64,000 nucleotides of DNA from Mesorhizobium sp. M7A.F.Ca.US.008.03.1.1 (GTDB lineage Bacteria > Pseudomonadota > Alphaproteobacteria > Rhizobiales > Rhizobiaceae): contig NZ_RZRU01000028.1 of assembly GCF_003997495.1 (NCBI RefSeq), positions 18,353-82,352 of the forward strand, read 5' to 3'. Shown here piece after piece: positions 8,714 through 17,700 of the stretch. Every line of letters begins with the position of its first letter. Positions within the stretch are counted from its first letter, which is position 1. Below the pieces are notes generated by a model, which saw only the letters and a list, made by a program, of their open reading frames with translations, did not search any database and had not been told where the DNA came from. Made by a program: the position numbers and the translations under genes.

Positions 8714-10537
8714 ATGTGCGGTATCGTTGGAATCGTTGGCCACTCGCAGGTTGCGCCGCTCATCGTCGATGCGCTGAAGCGGCTTGAATATCGCGGCTAT
8801 GACTCGGCCGGCGTCGCCACCATCGAGCATGGTGAGCTTGGCCGCCGCCGCGCTGAAGGCAAGCTGGTCAACCTCGAACGCTTGCTGAAAAACGAGCCGC
8901 TCGACGGCACGATCGGCATCGGCCACACACGCTGGGCGACGCATGGCGTGCCCAACGAAACCAATGCGCATCCGCATTTTTCCGACGGCGTCGCCATCGT
9001 CCACAACGGCATCATCGAGAATTTCGCCGAACTGCGCGAGGAACTGGTCCGCGACGGCTATTCCTTCTCGTCACAGACCGACACCGAGGTCGTGGCGCAT
9101 CTGGTGGCGCGGGAACTTGCCAGGGGGCTGAAGCCGGTCGAGGCCGCGCATCAGGCGCTGAAGCGGCTGGAAGGCGCCTTTGCGCTGGCGATCATGTTCA
9201 AAGGCGATGAAGACCTGATCGTCGGTGCCCGCAACGGCCCGCCTTTGGCCGTCGGCCATGGTGATGGCGAGATGTTCCTGGGCTCCGACGCCATCGCGCT
9301 CGCCCCCTTTACCAATTCGATTACCTATCTTGAAGACGGCGACTGGGCGGTGGTGCGCCGCAACGGTGTTGAGATCTTCGATATCGACGGCAAAAAGGTC
9401 GACCGCAAGCGCCAGCAGTCGCTGTCGACCAGCTTTATGGTCGACAAGGGCAACCGGCGCCATTTCATGGAGAAGGAAATCCATGAGCAGCCCGAGGTGA
9501 TCTCGCATACGCTGGCGCATTATGTCGATTTCGTCTCCGGAGTTTCGAAGCCGCTCGATCTGCCCTTCGATTTCGCCAAGATTGGCCGGCTGGCGATTTC
9601 GGCCTGCGGCACCGCGTATCTGGCCGGCCTGATCGGCAAGTACTGGTTCGAGCGCTATGCACGGTTGCCGGTCGATATCGATGTCGCCTCTGAATTCCGT
9701 TATCGCGAGATGCCGCTGTCGGCTGATGACGCCGCCTTCTTCATTTCGCAGTCGGGCGAAACCGCCGACACGCTGGCCTCGCTGCGCTACTGCCGCAAGG
9801 CGGGGATGAAGATCGGCGCGATCGTCAATGTGCGCGAATCGACCATGGCGCGGGAATCCGATGTCGTGCTGCCGACGCTCGCCGGGCCGGAAATCGGCGT
9901 CGCCTCCACCAAGGCGTTCACCTGCCAGCTATCCGTCCTGGCTTCGCTGGCCGTGCGGGCTGGTGTGGCGCGGGGTACGATCTCGAAAGAACAAGAGAAG
10001 GCCCTGGTGCGCGCGCTCTCGGAAGCGCCGCGCTATGCCAACCAGGTGCTCAAGCTCGAAGAGCAGATCGAGCGGATCGCGCGCGAACTCTCGCGCTACA
10101 AGGACGTGCTCTACCTCGGCCGCGACACCAATTTCCCATTGGCCATGGAAGGCGCGCTGAAACTCAAGGAAATCTCCTACATCCATGCCGAAGGCTATGC
10201 GGCGGGCGAGCTGAAGCACGGCCCGATCGCACTGATCGACGAGAACATGCCGGTCATCGTCATCGCGCCGCACGACCGCATTTTCGAAAAAACCGTGTCG
10301 AACATGCAGGAAGTCGCGGCGCGCGGCGGCAAGATCATCCTGATCACCGACAGCAAGGGTGCGGCACTGACGAGCGTCAAGACGATGGAGACGATCGTGT
10401 TGCCGGACGTCCCGGAAATCATCTCGCCGATCATCTACGCGCTGCCGATCCAGATGCTGGCCTATTTCACCGCCGTGTTCATGGGCACCGACGTCGACCA
10501 GCCGCGCAATCTGGCGAAATCGGTGACCGTGGAGTAA
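8714..10537 (+). CDS. glmS: Glutamine--fructose-6-phosphate aminotransferase (isomerizing)
   Basis: First committed step to amino sugars: fructose-6-P plus glutamine gives glucosamine-6-P. 607 aa. It begins M-C-G-I-V-G-I-V-G, so after methionine removal Cys2 is the N-terminal nucleophile of the class II glutamine amidotransferase domain (about 1-230). Two SIS sugar-isomerase domains follow, with SACGTAYLAG and SQSGETADTL. The C-terminus DQPRNLAKSVTVE carries the conserved lysine that forms the Schiff base. A GGGGG ribosome site lies 8-12 nt before the ATG. The 174 bp between glmU and glmS has no recognisable glmS ribozyme, as expected outside Firmicutes. Confidence 0.97.
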   Translation: MCGIVGIVGHSQVAPLIVDALKRLEYRGYDSAGVATIEHGELGRRRAEGKLVNLERLLKNEPLDGTIGIGHTRWATHGVPNETNAHPHFSDGVAIVHNGIIENFAELREELVRDGYSFSSQTDTEVVAHLVARELARGLKPVEAAHQALKRLEGAFALAIMFKGDEDLIVGARNGPPLAVGHGDGEMFLGSDAIALAPFTNSITYLEDGDWAVVRRNGVEIFDIDGKKVDRKRQQSLSTSFMVDKGNRRHFMEKEIHEQPEVISHTLAHYVDFVSGVSKPLDLPFDFAKIGRLAISACGTAYLAGLIGKYWFERYARLPVDIDVASEFRYREMPLSADDAAFFISQSGETADTLASLRYCRKAGMKIGAIVNVRESTMARESDVVLPTLAGPEIGVASTKAFTCQLSVLASLAVRAGVARGTISKEQEKALVRALSEAPRYANQVLKLEEQIERIARELSRYKDVLYLGRDTNFPLAMEGALKLKEISYIHAEGYAAGELKHGPIALIDENMPVIVIAPHDRIFEKTVSNMQEVAARGGKIILITDSKGAALTSVKTMETIVLPDVPEIISPIIYALPIQMLAYFTAVFMGTDVDQPRNLAKSVTVE

Positions 10538-10564
10538 GTTTTCGCCGCTGTGCCAGGCCCCTTC

Positions 10565-10628
10565 CTTCGTCATCCACGGGCGGAGCAGGAGCGAAGCGAC
10601 TGCGCAGACCCGAGGATCCATTCCGTGA
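10565..10628 (+). repeat. Left inverted repeat (REP-like) of the GIY-YIG unit
   Basis: 64-bp copy that begins CTTCGTCATCCACGGGC and ends GAGGATCCATTCCGTGA. It matches the reverse complement of 11017-11083 except for a missing A and a short TG/GCGG difference. Inside the copy, ATCC-CGGG near one end can pair with CCCG-GGAT near the other, so each arm is itself an imperfect palindrome, as in REP elements. It starts 27 bp after the glmS stop. Confidence 0.85.
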
Positions 10629-10664
10629 GGTTTGTGGCGGATCAAAGCAGTGCAGGATTAGGCG

Positions 10665-10952
10665 CTACCACCCAGTCCCGCGGAAAAGCTCGAACCACTC
10701 TGGATTTGCCTTCTCGATCAGTTCGATCTTCCATTGGCGCGGCCAGCGTTTCAGCGACTTCTCGCGCTGGATCGCATCGCGGATGTCGAAATGCTCTTCG
10801 TACCAAACCAAGCGTTCCACGCCGTACCGTCCAGTAAAGCGCGAGCCCTCGCCGGATTTGTGCTCTGGCACTCGGCGACCGAGATCGTTTGTGACACCGA
10901 TATAGATGGTGCCGCGCTTCCGGCTCGCAGTCATATAGGCATAGCCCGTCAT
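10665..10952 (-). CDS. GIY-YIG domain nuclease-like protein
   Basis: 95-aa single-domain protein of the small GIY-YIG (UvrC-N/YhbQ-like) family abundant in Rhizobiales. The signature reads YMTASRKRGTIYIGVT, followed by the conserved Arg pair (DLGRR). Further on are the IQREKSLKRWPRQWK segment with the catalytic-position Glu and a basic patch, and the family end NPEWFELF. GIY-YIG domains cut one DNA strand in a metal-dependent reaction; the substrate here is unknown. The ATG at 10952 gives the family N-terminus; the open frame upstream reads through the right repeat and is not part of the gene. The gene is centred between two inverted ~65-bp repeats and lies antiparallel to all neighbours, which suggests a self-contained insertion. 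Confidence 0.88.
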   Translation of the reverse strand: MTGYAYMTASRKRGTIYIGVTNDLGRRVPEHKSGEGSRFTGRYGVERLVWYEEHFDIRDAIQREKSLKRWPRQWKIELIEKANPEWFELFRGTGW

Positions 10953-11016
10953 GAAAGAAGGATAGCGGCCGGACGACCACGCGACTATCCTGACACGTCG
11001 CATTCCTCGGCGGACG

Positions 11017-11083
11017 TCACGGAATGGATCCTCGGGTCTGCGCCGCGTCGCTTCGCTCCTTGCTCCGCCCGTGGATGACGAAG
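11017..11083 (-). repeat. Right inverted repeat (REP-like) of the GIY-YIG unit
   Basis: 67-bp inverted partner of 10565-10628; read on the minus strand it begins CTTCGTCATCCACGGGC and ends GAGGATCCATTCCGTGA. The outer 23 bp and the inner 26 bp are identical to the left copy. Nine bases after its outer edge the reading frame of a HigB-type C-terminus emerges, so this edge appears to be a breakpoint. Confidence 0.85.
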
Positions 11084-11091
11084 GGAAAGGA

Positions 11092-11139
11092 TGTTTCAGC
11101 GCAGGCGCCGAAGACGTGGAGATCATCGACTACCATTGA
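11092..11139 (+). pseudogene. higB: Remnant of higB toxin (last ~15 codons)
   Basis: The frame directly upstream of higA reads C-F-S-A-G-A-E-D-V-E-I-I-D-Y-H-stop. This matches the usual RelE/HigB-family ending (CFRW...DVEIVDYH). Nothing corresponding to the rest of the toxin is present: upstream is the right inverted repeat, and only 27 bp separate the left repeat from glmS. I infer that the repeat-bracketed GIY-YIG unit replaced the 5' part of higB. The identification rests on the short C-terminal match plus position next to higA. Confidence 0.6.
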
Positions 11140-11172
11140 GTGGGCGCTTGCCCTAACCCTTTGAGGATCTTG

Positions 11173-11472
11173 ATGCTCAAGTTCGTATGTCCAATTCATC
11201 CCGGAGAATTCCTGCGTGAGGAATATCTTGTCCCTCTGGGCATGAGCGCCGGCGCGCTCGCGAAAAAGCTCAATCTTCCGCGCACCCGGATCGAGCGTAT
11301 TGCCAAGGAGGAGATCGGCCTGACCCCCGATACGGCTCTTCGCCTCGCCAGATTTTTCAACACCACGCCCGAATTCTGGATGAATTTTCAGCAGGCCTAT
11401 GAGCTTGAAACTGAAGCCAGGAAGCTCGTCCCGGAACTCGAGAAGATCGAGCCGTTGGAAGCGGCTGCATAA
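11173..11472 (+). CDS. higA: HigA-family antitoxin (XRE type), orphan
   Basis: 99-aa helix-turn-helix protein of the HigA/VapI addiction-module antidote family (TIGR02607 type). It begins MLKFVCPIHPGEFLREEYL and contains MSAGALAKKLNLPRTRIERI (the HTH) and TPEFWMNFQQAYEL, all hallmark segments. The normal role is to neutralise HigB and repress the higBA promoter. The start is the ATG with GAGG at 11163-11166. Its toxin gene survives only as a C-terminal fragment upstream, so this is an antitoxin without its partner; it could still bind DNA or neutralise a related toxin. Confidence 0.9.
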   Translation: MLKFVCPIHPGEFLREEYLVPLGMSAGALAKKLNLPRTRIERIAKEEIGLTPDTALRLARFFNTTPEFWMNFQQAYELETEARKLVPELEKIEPLEAAA

Positions 11473-11547
11473 TAGGTGCCTTTAAAAATTTCGTGGTTCC
11501 AAAGCGGCGTCCTGTTCACTATGTTGCGGTGCAACCCCCGGTGAACC

Positions 11548-12303
11548 ATGTCCGATGCTCCCAAGACCTCCGGCATGACCCGGCTGAGGAACTATTTCCT
11601 CACAGGCTTCATCGTCTGCGCGCCGCTGGCGATCACCGCCTACATCGCCTGGTCGTTCATCGGCTGGGTCGATTCCTGGGTGAAACCCTATATTCCGGCC
11701 CGCTACAGCCCGGACACCTACTTGTCGTTTCCGGTGCCGGGGTTCGGACTGATCGTGGCGCTCATCCTGATCACGCTGATTGGCTTCCTGACGGCAAACA
11801 TCGTTGGCCGCGCGATCGTCAATTTCGGCGAGCGGCTGCTTGGCCGCATGCCGCTGGTGCGCGGCATCTACGGCTCGCTGAAACAGATTTTCGAGACCGT
11901 GCTATCGAACAAGGGCGACATGTTCCGCCAGGTCGGGCTGGTCGAATATCCGCGCAAGGGCGTGTGGTCGCTGGTGTTCGTCGCCAGTGAAAAGGAAACC
12001 GAGATCAACCAGAAGCTCGACCAGGAAGGCGATCCGCTGATTGCAGTGTTCATGCCGTGCACGCCGAACCCGACGACAGGGTTCCTGATGTATGTGCCGA
12101 AGTCCGACATCGTGCTGCTCGACATGACGATCGAGGACGGCGCCAAGCTGATCGTCTCGGCCGGGCTGGTGGCGCCCGAGGTCAAGCAGATGGTTGTCGT
12201 GAACGGCGAGCCGATCGAGGGAGTGCTGGCCAACCCGTCGGTTGCCGCCCTGGCTCAGCCGGCGCGCAAGAGCCGCACGGCCTCGTCGCGGCCGAACAAA
12301 TAG
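11548..12303 (+). CDS. DUF502 family membrane protein
   Basis: 251-aa inner-membrane protein of unknown function (PF04367). Two N-terminal transmembrane helices (FLTGFIVCAPLAITAYIAW, and PGFGLIVALILITLIGFLT) precede a soluble beta-rich domain with the conserved MPLVRGIYGSLKQ and FMPCTPNPTTGFLMYVP segments. The Arg/Pro/Lys-rich C-terminus (PARKSRTASSRPNK) is unstructured. Its last 49 bp overlap the 3' end of recG on the opposite strand, so transcription of the two converges. Confidence 0.88.
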   Translation: MSDAPKTSGMTRLRNYFLTGFIVCAPLAITAYIAWSFIGWVDSWVKPYIPARYSPDTYLSFPVPGFGLIVALILITLIGFLTANIVGRAIVNFGERLLGRMPLVRGIYGSLKQIFETVLSNKGDMFRQVGLVEYPRKGVWSLVFVASEKETEINQKLDQEGDPLIAVFMPCTPNPTTGFLMYVPKSDIVLLDMTIEDGAKLIVSAGLVAPEVKQMVVVNGEPIEGVLANPSVAALAQPARKSRTASSRPNK

Positions 12304-14363
12304 AGCAACAGGCGCAACGCCTCGCCTCGGTCTGATTGCAGCTCCGGATCGCGTGACAGGACCAATCTGGCATCGTCGCGGGCGGCCTCCAGAAGATCGG
12401 CATGCGCTTCGATGCGCGCCACCTGGAAACCCGGCGTGCCCGACTGGCGGGTGCCCAGCAATTCGCCTTCGCCGCGCAGCTTCAAATCCTCCTCGGCGAT
12501 CAGGAACCCGTCCTCGGTCTCGCGCATCACCGACAGCCGGCTTTTTGCGGTCTCGCCGAGCGGGTCCTTGTAGAGCAGCACGCAGGAGGAGGGCTTGTCG
12601 CCGCGCCCGACCCGGCCGCGCAGCTGGTGCAACTGGGCCAGGCCAAAGCGCTCTGCATGCTCGATGACCATGACGGTGGCGTCCGGCACGTCAACGCCGA
12701 CCTCGATGACGGTGGTGGCGATCAGGATGCGTGTCTCGCCCTGCTTGAAGGCGCGCATCGCCTCGTCCTTCTCGCCACCCTTCATGCGGCCGTGAACGAG
12801 ACCGATGCGATCACCGAACAATGGTTTCAGCGAGGCGAAACGGTCTTCGGCCGACATCAGCTTGATTTCTTCGGATTCCTCGACCAGCGGACAGATCCAG
12901 TAGATCTTCTGGCCGGTGGCGACGGCGTCCACCATGCGGTCGACCAGTTCGTCGAGCCGCTCGAGCGGCAGCGTGACGGTGCGGATCGGCTGGCGGCCGG
13001 CCGGCTTTTCCGTCAGCTTCGACACGTCCATGTCGCCGAAAGCGGTCAGCACCAGCGTGCGCGGGATCGGAGTGGCGGTCATCACCAGCATGTCTGGTGC
13101 ATCGCCCTTGGCGGTGATGGCAAGCCGTTGATGGACGCCGAAACGGTGCTGCTCGTCGATCACGGCAAAGACCAGGTCGTGGAAGGTGACAGTCTCCTGG
13201 AACAGCGCATGGGTGCCGACGACGATGTCGATCTCGCCGCTTGCCAGACCGGCCAGCGTATCAGCGCGTTCGCGGCCCTTCTCGCGGCCGGTGAGAATGG
13301 CGATGCGCAGCCCAACCTCGGCGGCAAGGGGCGTGATGGTCGCCAGATGCTGGCGCGCCAGGATTTCGGTCGGCGCCATCAAAGCTGCCTGGCCGCCGGC
13401 CTCGACAGCCCGCGCCATGGCCAGCAGCGCGACGATGGTCTTGCCGGAACCGACATCGCCCTGCAGAAGCCGCAGCATGCGCTCTGGGTCGGCGAGGTCG
13501 GCATTGATTTCGGCCAGCGCAAACTCCTGGCTTGATGTCAGCGAATAGGGCAGTGCGGCCCGCAGTTTTTCGACGATGCGGCCGTCGCCGACCAAGGGGC
13601 GCCCGGACAGGCGGCGGACTTTCGCCCGCACCAGCGCCAGCGAGACCTGGCCCGCCAGCAACTCGTCATAGGCGAGCCGCCGCCACGCGGCGCCATCGAT
13701 GGAGACGTCGATCGGGTCTGCCGGATTGTGGATGCGGGCGAGCGCATCGCCAAAGGCAGCAAAGCTGTGCCGGCGCATGAAGGCGCCGTCCTGCCATTCG
13801 GGGAATTCGGGCACCCGCGCCAGCGCCTGGCCGATCGCCCGGCGCAGCACCTTGCCCGAGAGCCCGGCTGTCAGGGGGTAGACCGGTTCTACCAGCGGCA
13901 GGTTTTCCGCCTCGCTGGCCAGCGCAATATGGTCGGGGTGGACCATGCTCGGGCGGCCGTTGAACCATTCCATGCGGCCCGAGACCACGACATGCTCGCC
14001 CTCGGGCATCGCCTTTTCGAGATAGGAGGCGTGAGCATGGAAGAAGGTCAGCGCGATCTCGCCGGTGTCGTCATGGGCGAAGACCCGGTAGGGCACCGAC
14101 CTGTTGCCGCGCGGCGGCGGCTGGTGGCGGTCGATGCGCACCTCCAGCGTCACGATCTGGCCCTCCGCGGATCCTGCGATGCCCGGGCGGCTGCGCCGGT
14201 CGATGACGGTATGCGGCAGTACGAACAGAAGATCGCCGGCACGCGCCGCGCGATCGCCGAGATCGGCCGGGACAACCTTCTCGATCAGCGCGCCGACTTT
14301 CGGTCCGACGCCTGCAAGCGACGTGATCGGGACAAACAAGGGATCGAGGATGGTCGGGCGCAT
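12255..14363 (-). CDS. recG: ATP-dependent DNA helicase RecG
   Basis: Branch-migrating helicase that regresses stalled replication forks and processes Holliday junctions. 702 aa. The N-terminal wedge/OB domain occupies about 1-250. Walker A is GDVGSGKT at about 302, motif II is DEQH at about 401, motif III is MTATPIPRTL, and motif VI is QLRGRVGRGD. The C-terminal TRG-like segment ends LLLYLFGRDEAVRLLRAG. The gene overlaps DUF502 tail to tail by 49 bp and is divergent from sdhE. A plus-strand open frame of 377 codons inside it is a shadow. Confidence 0.97.
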   Translation of the reverse strand: MRPTILDPLFVPITSLAGVGPKVGALIEKVVPADLGDRAARAGDLLFVLPHTVIDRRSRPGIAGSAEGQIVTLEVRIDRHQPPPRGNRSVPYRVFAHDDTGEIALTFFHAHASYLEKAMPEGEHVVVSGRMEWFNGRPSMVHPDHIALASEAENLPLVEPVYPLTAGLSGKVLRRAIGQALARVPEFPEWQDGAFMRRHSFAAFGDALARIHNPADPIDVSIDGAAWRRLAYDELLAGQVSLALVRAKVRRLSGRPLVGDGRIVEKLRAALPYSLTSSQEFALAEINADLADPERMLRLLQGDVGSGKTIVALLAMARAVEAGGQAALMAPTEILARQHLATITPLAAEVGLRIAILTGREKGRERADTLAGLASGEIDIVVGTHALFQETVTFHDLVFAVIDEQHRFGVHQRLAITAKGDAPDMLVMTATPIPRTLVLTAFGDMDVSKLTEKPAGRQPIRTVTLPLERLDELVDRMVDAVATGQKIYWICPLVEESEEIKLMSAEDRFASLKPLFGDRIGLVHGRMKGGEKDEAMRAFKQGETRILIATTVIEVGVDVPDATVMVIEHAERFGLAQLHQLRGRVGRGDKPSSCVLLYKDPLGETAKSRLSVMRETEDGFLIAEEDLKLRGEGELLGTRQSGTPGFQVARIEAHADLLEAARDDARLVLSRDPELQSDRGEALRLLLYLFGRDEAVRLLRAG

Positions 14364-14455
14364 GATGTCAGCTTATGTTGCGACGGCGGCAGCGCAAGGC
14401 TGACAGCCCCTTCTATCCACGCTATATGCGCCGCAGCAAGCAAGGATGCGGCACG

Positions 14456-14743
14456 ATGACCGGAACGACGAGATCAAGCGAGGGGCTCGACGCCCGCCGC
14501 CGCAAGCTTCTGTTTCGCTCCTGGCATCGCGGCATGCGCGAGATGGACCTGATCCTCGGCACTTTCGCCGACGCTGAGATCGGTGCCTTGACCGACGACG
14601 AAATCGACCAATATGAGAGGCTCCTCGACATTCCCGATACCGAATTCCTGCCCATGGTCACCGGCGAACACCCGGTTCCGGCTGAAATCGATTGTGCCGT
14701 CCTGCAAAAGATCCTGGCTTTCCGCCACTCCCTGACATTTTGA
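14456..14743 (+). CDS. sdhE: Succinate dehydrogenase assembly factor SdhE (FAD flavinylation factor, DUF339)
   Basis: 95-aa cytoplasmic protein that promotes covalent attachment of FAD to SdhA. The diagnostic RGMREMD motif (RGxxE) sits in the first third (RSWHRGMREMDLILGTFAD). The family pattern of acidic helices follows (LTDDEIDQYERLLDIPD). The ATG at 14456 has AAGGA 10 nt upstream; an in-frame ATG at 14426 would add ten residues not expected for the family. It lies 27 nt before mfd and is probably cotranscribed with it, and divergent from recG. Confidence 0.92.
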   Translation: MTGTTRSSEGLDARRRKLLFRSWHRGMREMDLILGTFADAEIGALTDDEIDQYERLLDIPDTEFLPMVTGEHPVPAEIDCAVLQKILAFRHSLTF

Positions 14744-14770
14744 ACAACGACATTCTGAACGCGTGATTTC

Positions 14771-17700
14771 ATGAGCCTCATTCCCACCATCGGCCTGCCG
14801 AAAGGCCGTGCCGGCCAGTTCATCGTCGACGGCGTCGCCGACGGCTACGAAGCCTTTGCGTTGGTGCAGGCGGCACTCGAGATCGCGCCCGACAAGCCGG
14901 TTCTGTTCGTGGCGCGCGACGGTCAGCGGCTGCCGGCGATCATCGAGGCATTGTCCTTCGCGGCGCCCGGCCTGCCGGTGCTGGAACTGCCGGCCTGGGA
15001 TTGCTTGCCCTACGACCGCGTCTCGCCCGGCTCGGATGCCGCCGCCAAGCGCCTCGATGCGCTGACCGCCATGATCGCGCTGGCGAAGAAGCCGCACCGC
15101 GCCGTCATCCTCACCACCGCCAATGCATTGTTGCAGCGCATTCCGCCGTCCGAGCTGGTCGAGGCACAGACTTTTCATGCCAGGCCCGGCAACCAGATCG
15201 ACATGAACGTGCTGGTGTCGCGGCTGGAAACGTCCGGCTTCGAGCGCGTGCCGACCGTGCGTGGTATCGGTGAATTCGCGGTGCGCGGCGGCATTCTCGA
15301 CCTGTTTGCGCCCGGATGGACCGAGGCGCTCAGGCTCGATTTCTTTGGCGACACGCTGGAATCGATTCGTGTCTTCGATGCCGCCACCCAGCGCACCACC
15401 GGCCAACGCAAGTCGATGGCGCTGCAGGCGATGAGCGAAGTGGCGCTGACGCCGGAAACCATCAGCCGCTTCCGCCGCTCCTATATCGAAGCCTTTGGCG
15501 CACCGCAGCGCGATGACGGACTCTATGCGGCGGTCAGCGAAGGGCGTCGCTTCGCCGGCATGGAGCACTGGCTGCCGTTCTTTTACGAACGGCTGGAGAC
15601 GGTGTTCGACTATCTGCCTGACACGCCTGTCATCTTTGACCATCTGGCGCATGAAGCGCTGGCCGAGCGCCACACGCTGATCCTCGACCACTACGAGGCG
15701 CGCAGGAAGCAGGCCGACGGCGCGCTGAAGGATGCGGTGCCCTACAAGCCGGTGCCGCCGGACCTGCTCTATCTCTCACCGGAAAACCTGATCGCCTCGC
15801 TTGGACCGCGCGAAGCGATCGATTTCACGCCGTTCGACGCGCCCGACGTTGGCGCCAAGAAGGTCTATCACGCCGGCTCGCGCCACGGCCGCAGCTTCGT
15901 CGAGGAGCGCGCCGATCCGAACGCCAACGTGTTCGATGTCGTCGTCAAGCACATCGCCGACGAGCGCGCGGCGCGCCGCCGCGTCGTCATCGCCGGCTGG
16001 ACCGACGGCTCGCTCGACCGGCTTGGCCAGATCCTTGCCGAACACCATCTCGGCAACCTCAAGCAAGTGGCGACGCTGGCGGAAGCCGAAAAGCTCGAAC
16101 CGGGGCAGGCGGCCCTGGCCGTCCTGCCGCTCGAATCCGGCTTCGAGACCGAAAAACTGGTCGTCGTCGCCGAACAGGACATTCTCGGCGATCGGCTGAT
16201 CCGGCGCTCGAAGCGCAAGAAGCGTCCCTCGGATTTCATTGCCGAGGCCTCGGCGCTGTCGGCCGGCGACATTGTTGTCCATGCCGACCACGGCATTGGC
16301 CGTTTCATTGGCCTGCGCACCATCGAAGCGGTCGGCGCGCCGCATGATTGCCTGGAAATCCACTATGCCGGTGACGACAGGCTGTTCCTGCCGGTCGAGA
16401 ATATCGAGCTTCTGTCACGCTACGGCTCTGACACAGCCGAGGCGACGCTGGACAAGCTTGGCGGTGGTGCCTGGCAGTCGCGCAAGGCGCGGCTGAAGAA
16501 GCGCCTGCTCGACATGGCCGGGCAGTTGATCCGCATCGCCGCCGAGCGGCAGATGCGCTCCGCACCGCCACTGGTGCCGGCAGAAGGCCTCTATGGCGAG
16601 TTCGCCGCCCGCTTCCCTTATGAAGAGACCGACGACCAGCAGACGGCCATCGATTCGGTGCGCGACGATCTTGCTGCCGGCAAGCCGATGGACCGGCTGA
16701 TTTGCGGTGATGTCGGCTTCGGCAAGACGGAAGTAGCACTCCGCGCCGCCTTCATCGCGGCGATGGAGGGTTTTCAGGTGGCGGTTGTGGTGCCGACGAC
16801 ATTGTTGTCGCGCCAGCATTTCAAGACGTTTTCGCAGCGCTTTTCCGGCCTGCCGATCCGTGTCGCCCAGGCGTCGCGGCTGGTCGGCGCCAAGGAACTG
16901 GCCGAAACCAAGAAAGGCATCGCCGAGGGCCAGGTCGACATCGTCATCGGCACCCATGCGCTGCTCGGTTCCGCGATCTCGTTCAAGAACCTTGGCCTGC
17001 TGATCATCGATGAGGAGCAGCACTTTGGCGTCAAGCACAAGGAGCGGCTGAAGGATCTGAAGACCGACGTGCACGTGCTGACGCTGTCGGCGACGCCGAT
17101 CCCGCGCACGCTGCAACTGGCGTTGACCGGGGTGCGCGAGCTGTCGCTGATCGCCACGCCGCCGGTCGACCGCATGGCGGTGCGCACCTTCATCTCGCCA
17201 TTCGATCCGCTGGTCATTCGCGAGACGCTGCTGCGCGAGCGCTATCGCGGCGGGCACTCTTTCTACGTCGTTCCGCGCATCAGCGATCTGGCGGAAATCT
17301 ATGATTTCCTAAGAGAATCCGTGCCTGAACTGAAGGTGGCGGTGGCCCATGGCCAGATGCCGCCGGGCGAACTCGACGACATCATGAATGCCTTCTACGA
17401 CGGCCAGTACGATGTGCTTTTGTCGACGACCATTGTGGAATCGGGTCTCGATATCCCGACCGCCAACACGCTGATCATCCATCGCGCCGACATGTTCGGC
17501 CTGTCGCAGCTTTACCAGTTGCGCGGCCGCGTCGGCCGTTCGAAGGTGCGCGCCTATGCGCTGTTCACGCTGCCGGCCAACCGCAAGCTCACCGACACCG
17601 CCGAGCGCCGGCTGAAGGTGCTGCAATCGCTCGATACTCTGGGCGCCGGCTTCCAATTGGCCAGCCACGACCTCGATATCAGAGGCGCCGGCAATCTTCT

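Noticed and set aside
10550..11126. Longer version of the GIY-YIG protein (153 codons)
   Set aside because: The extra 58 residues are the translation of the right inverted repeat and have no GIY-YIG family counterpart.
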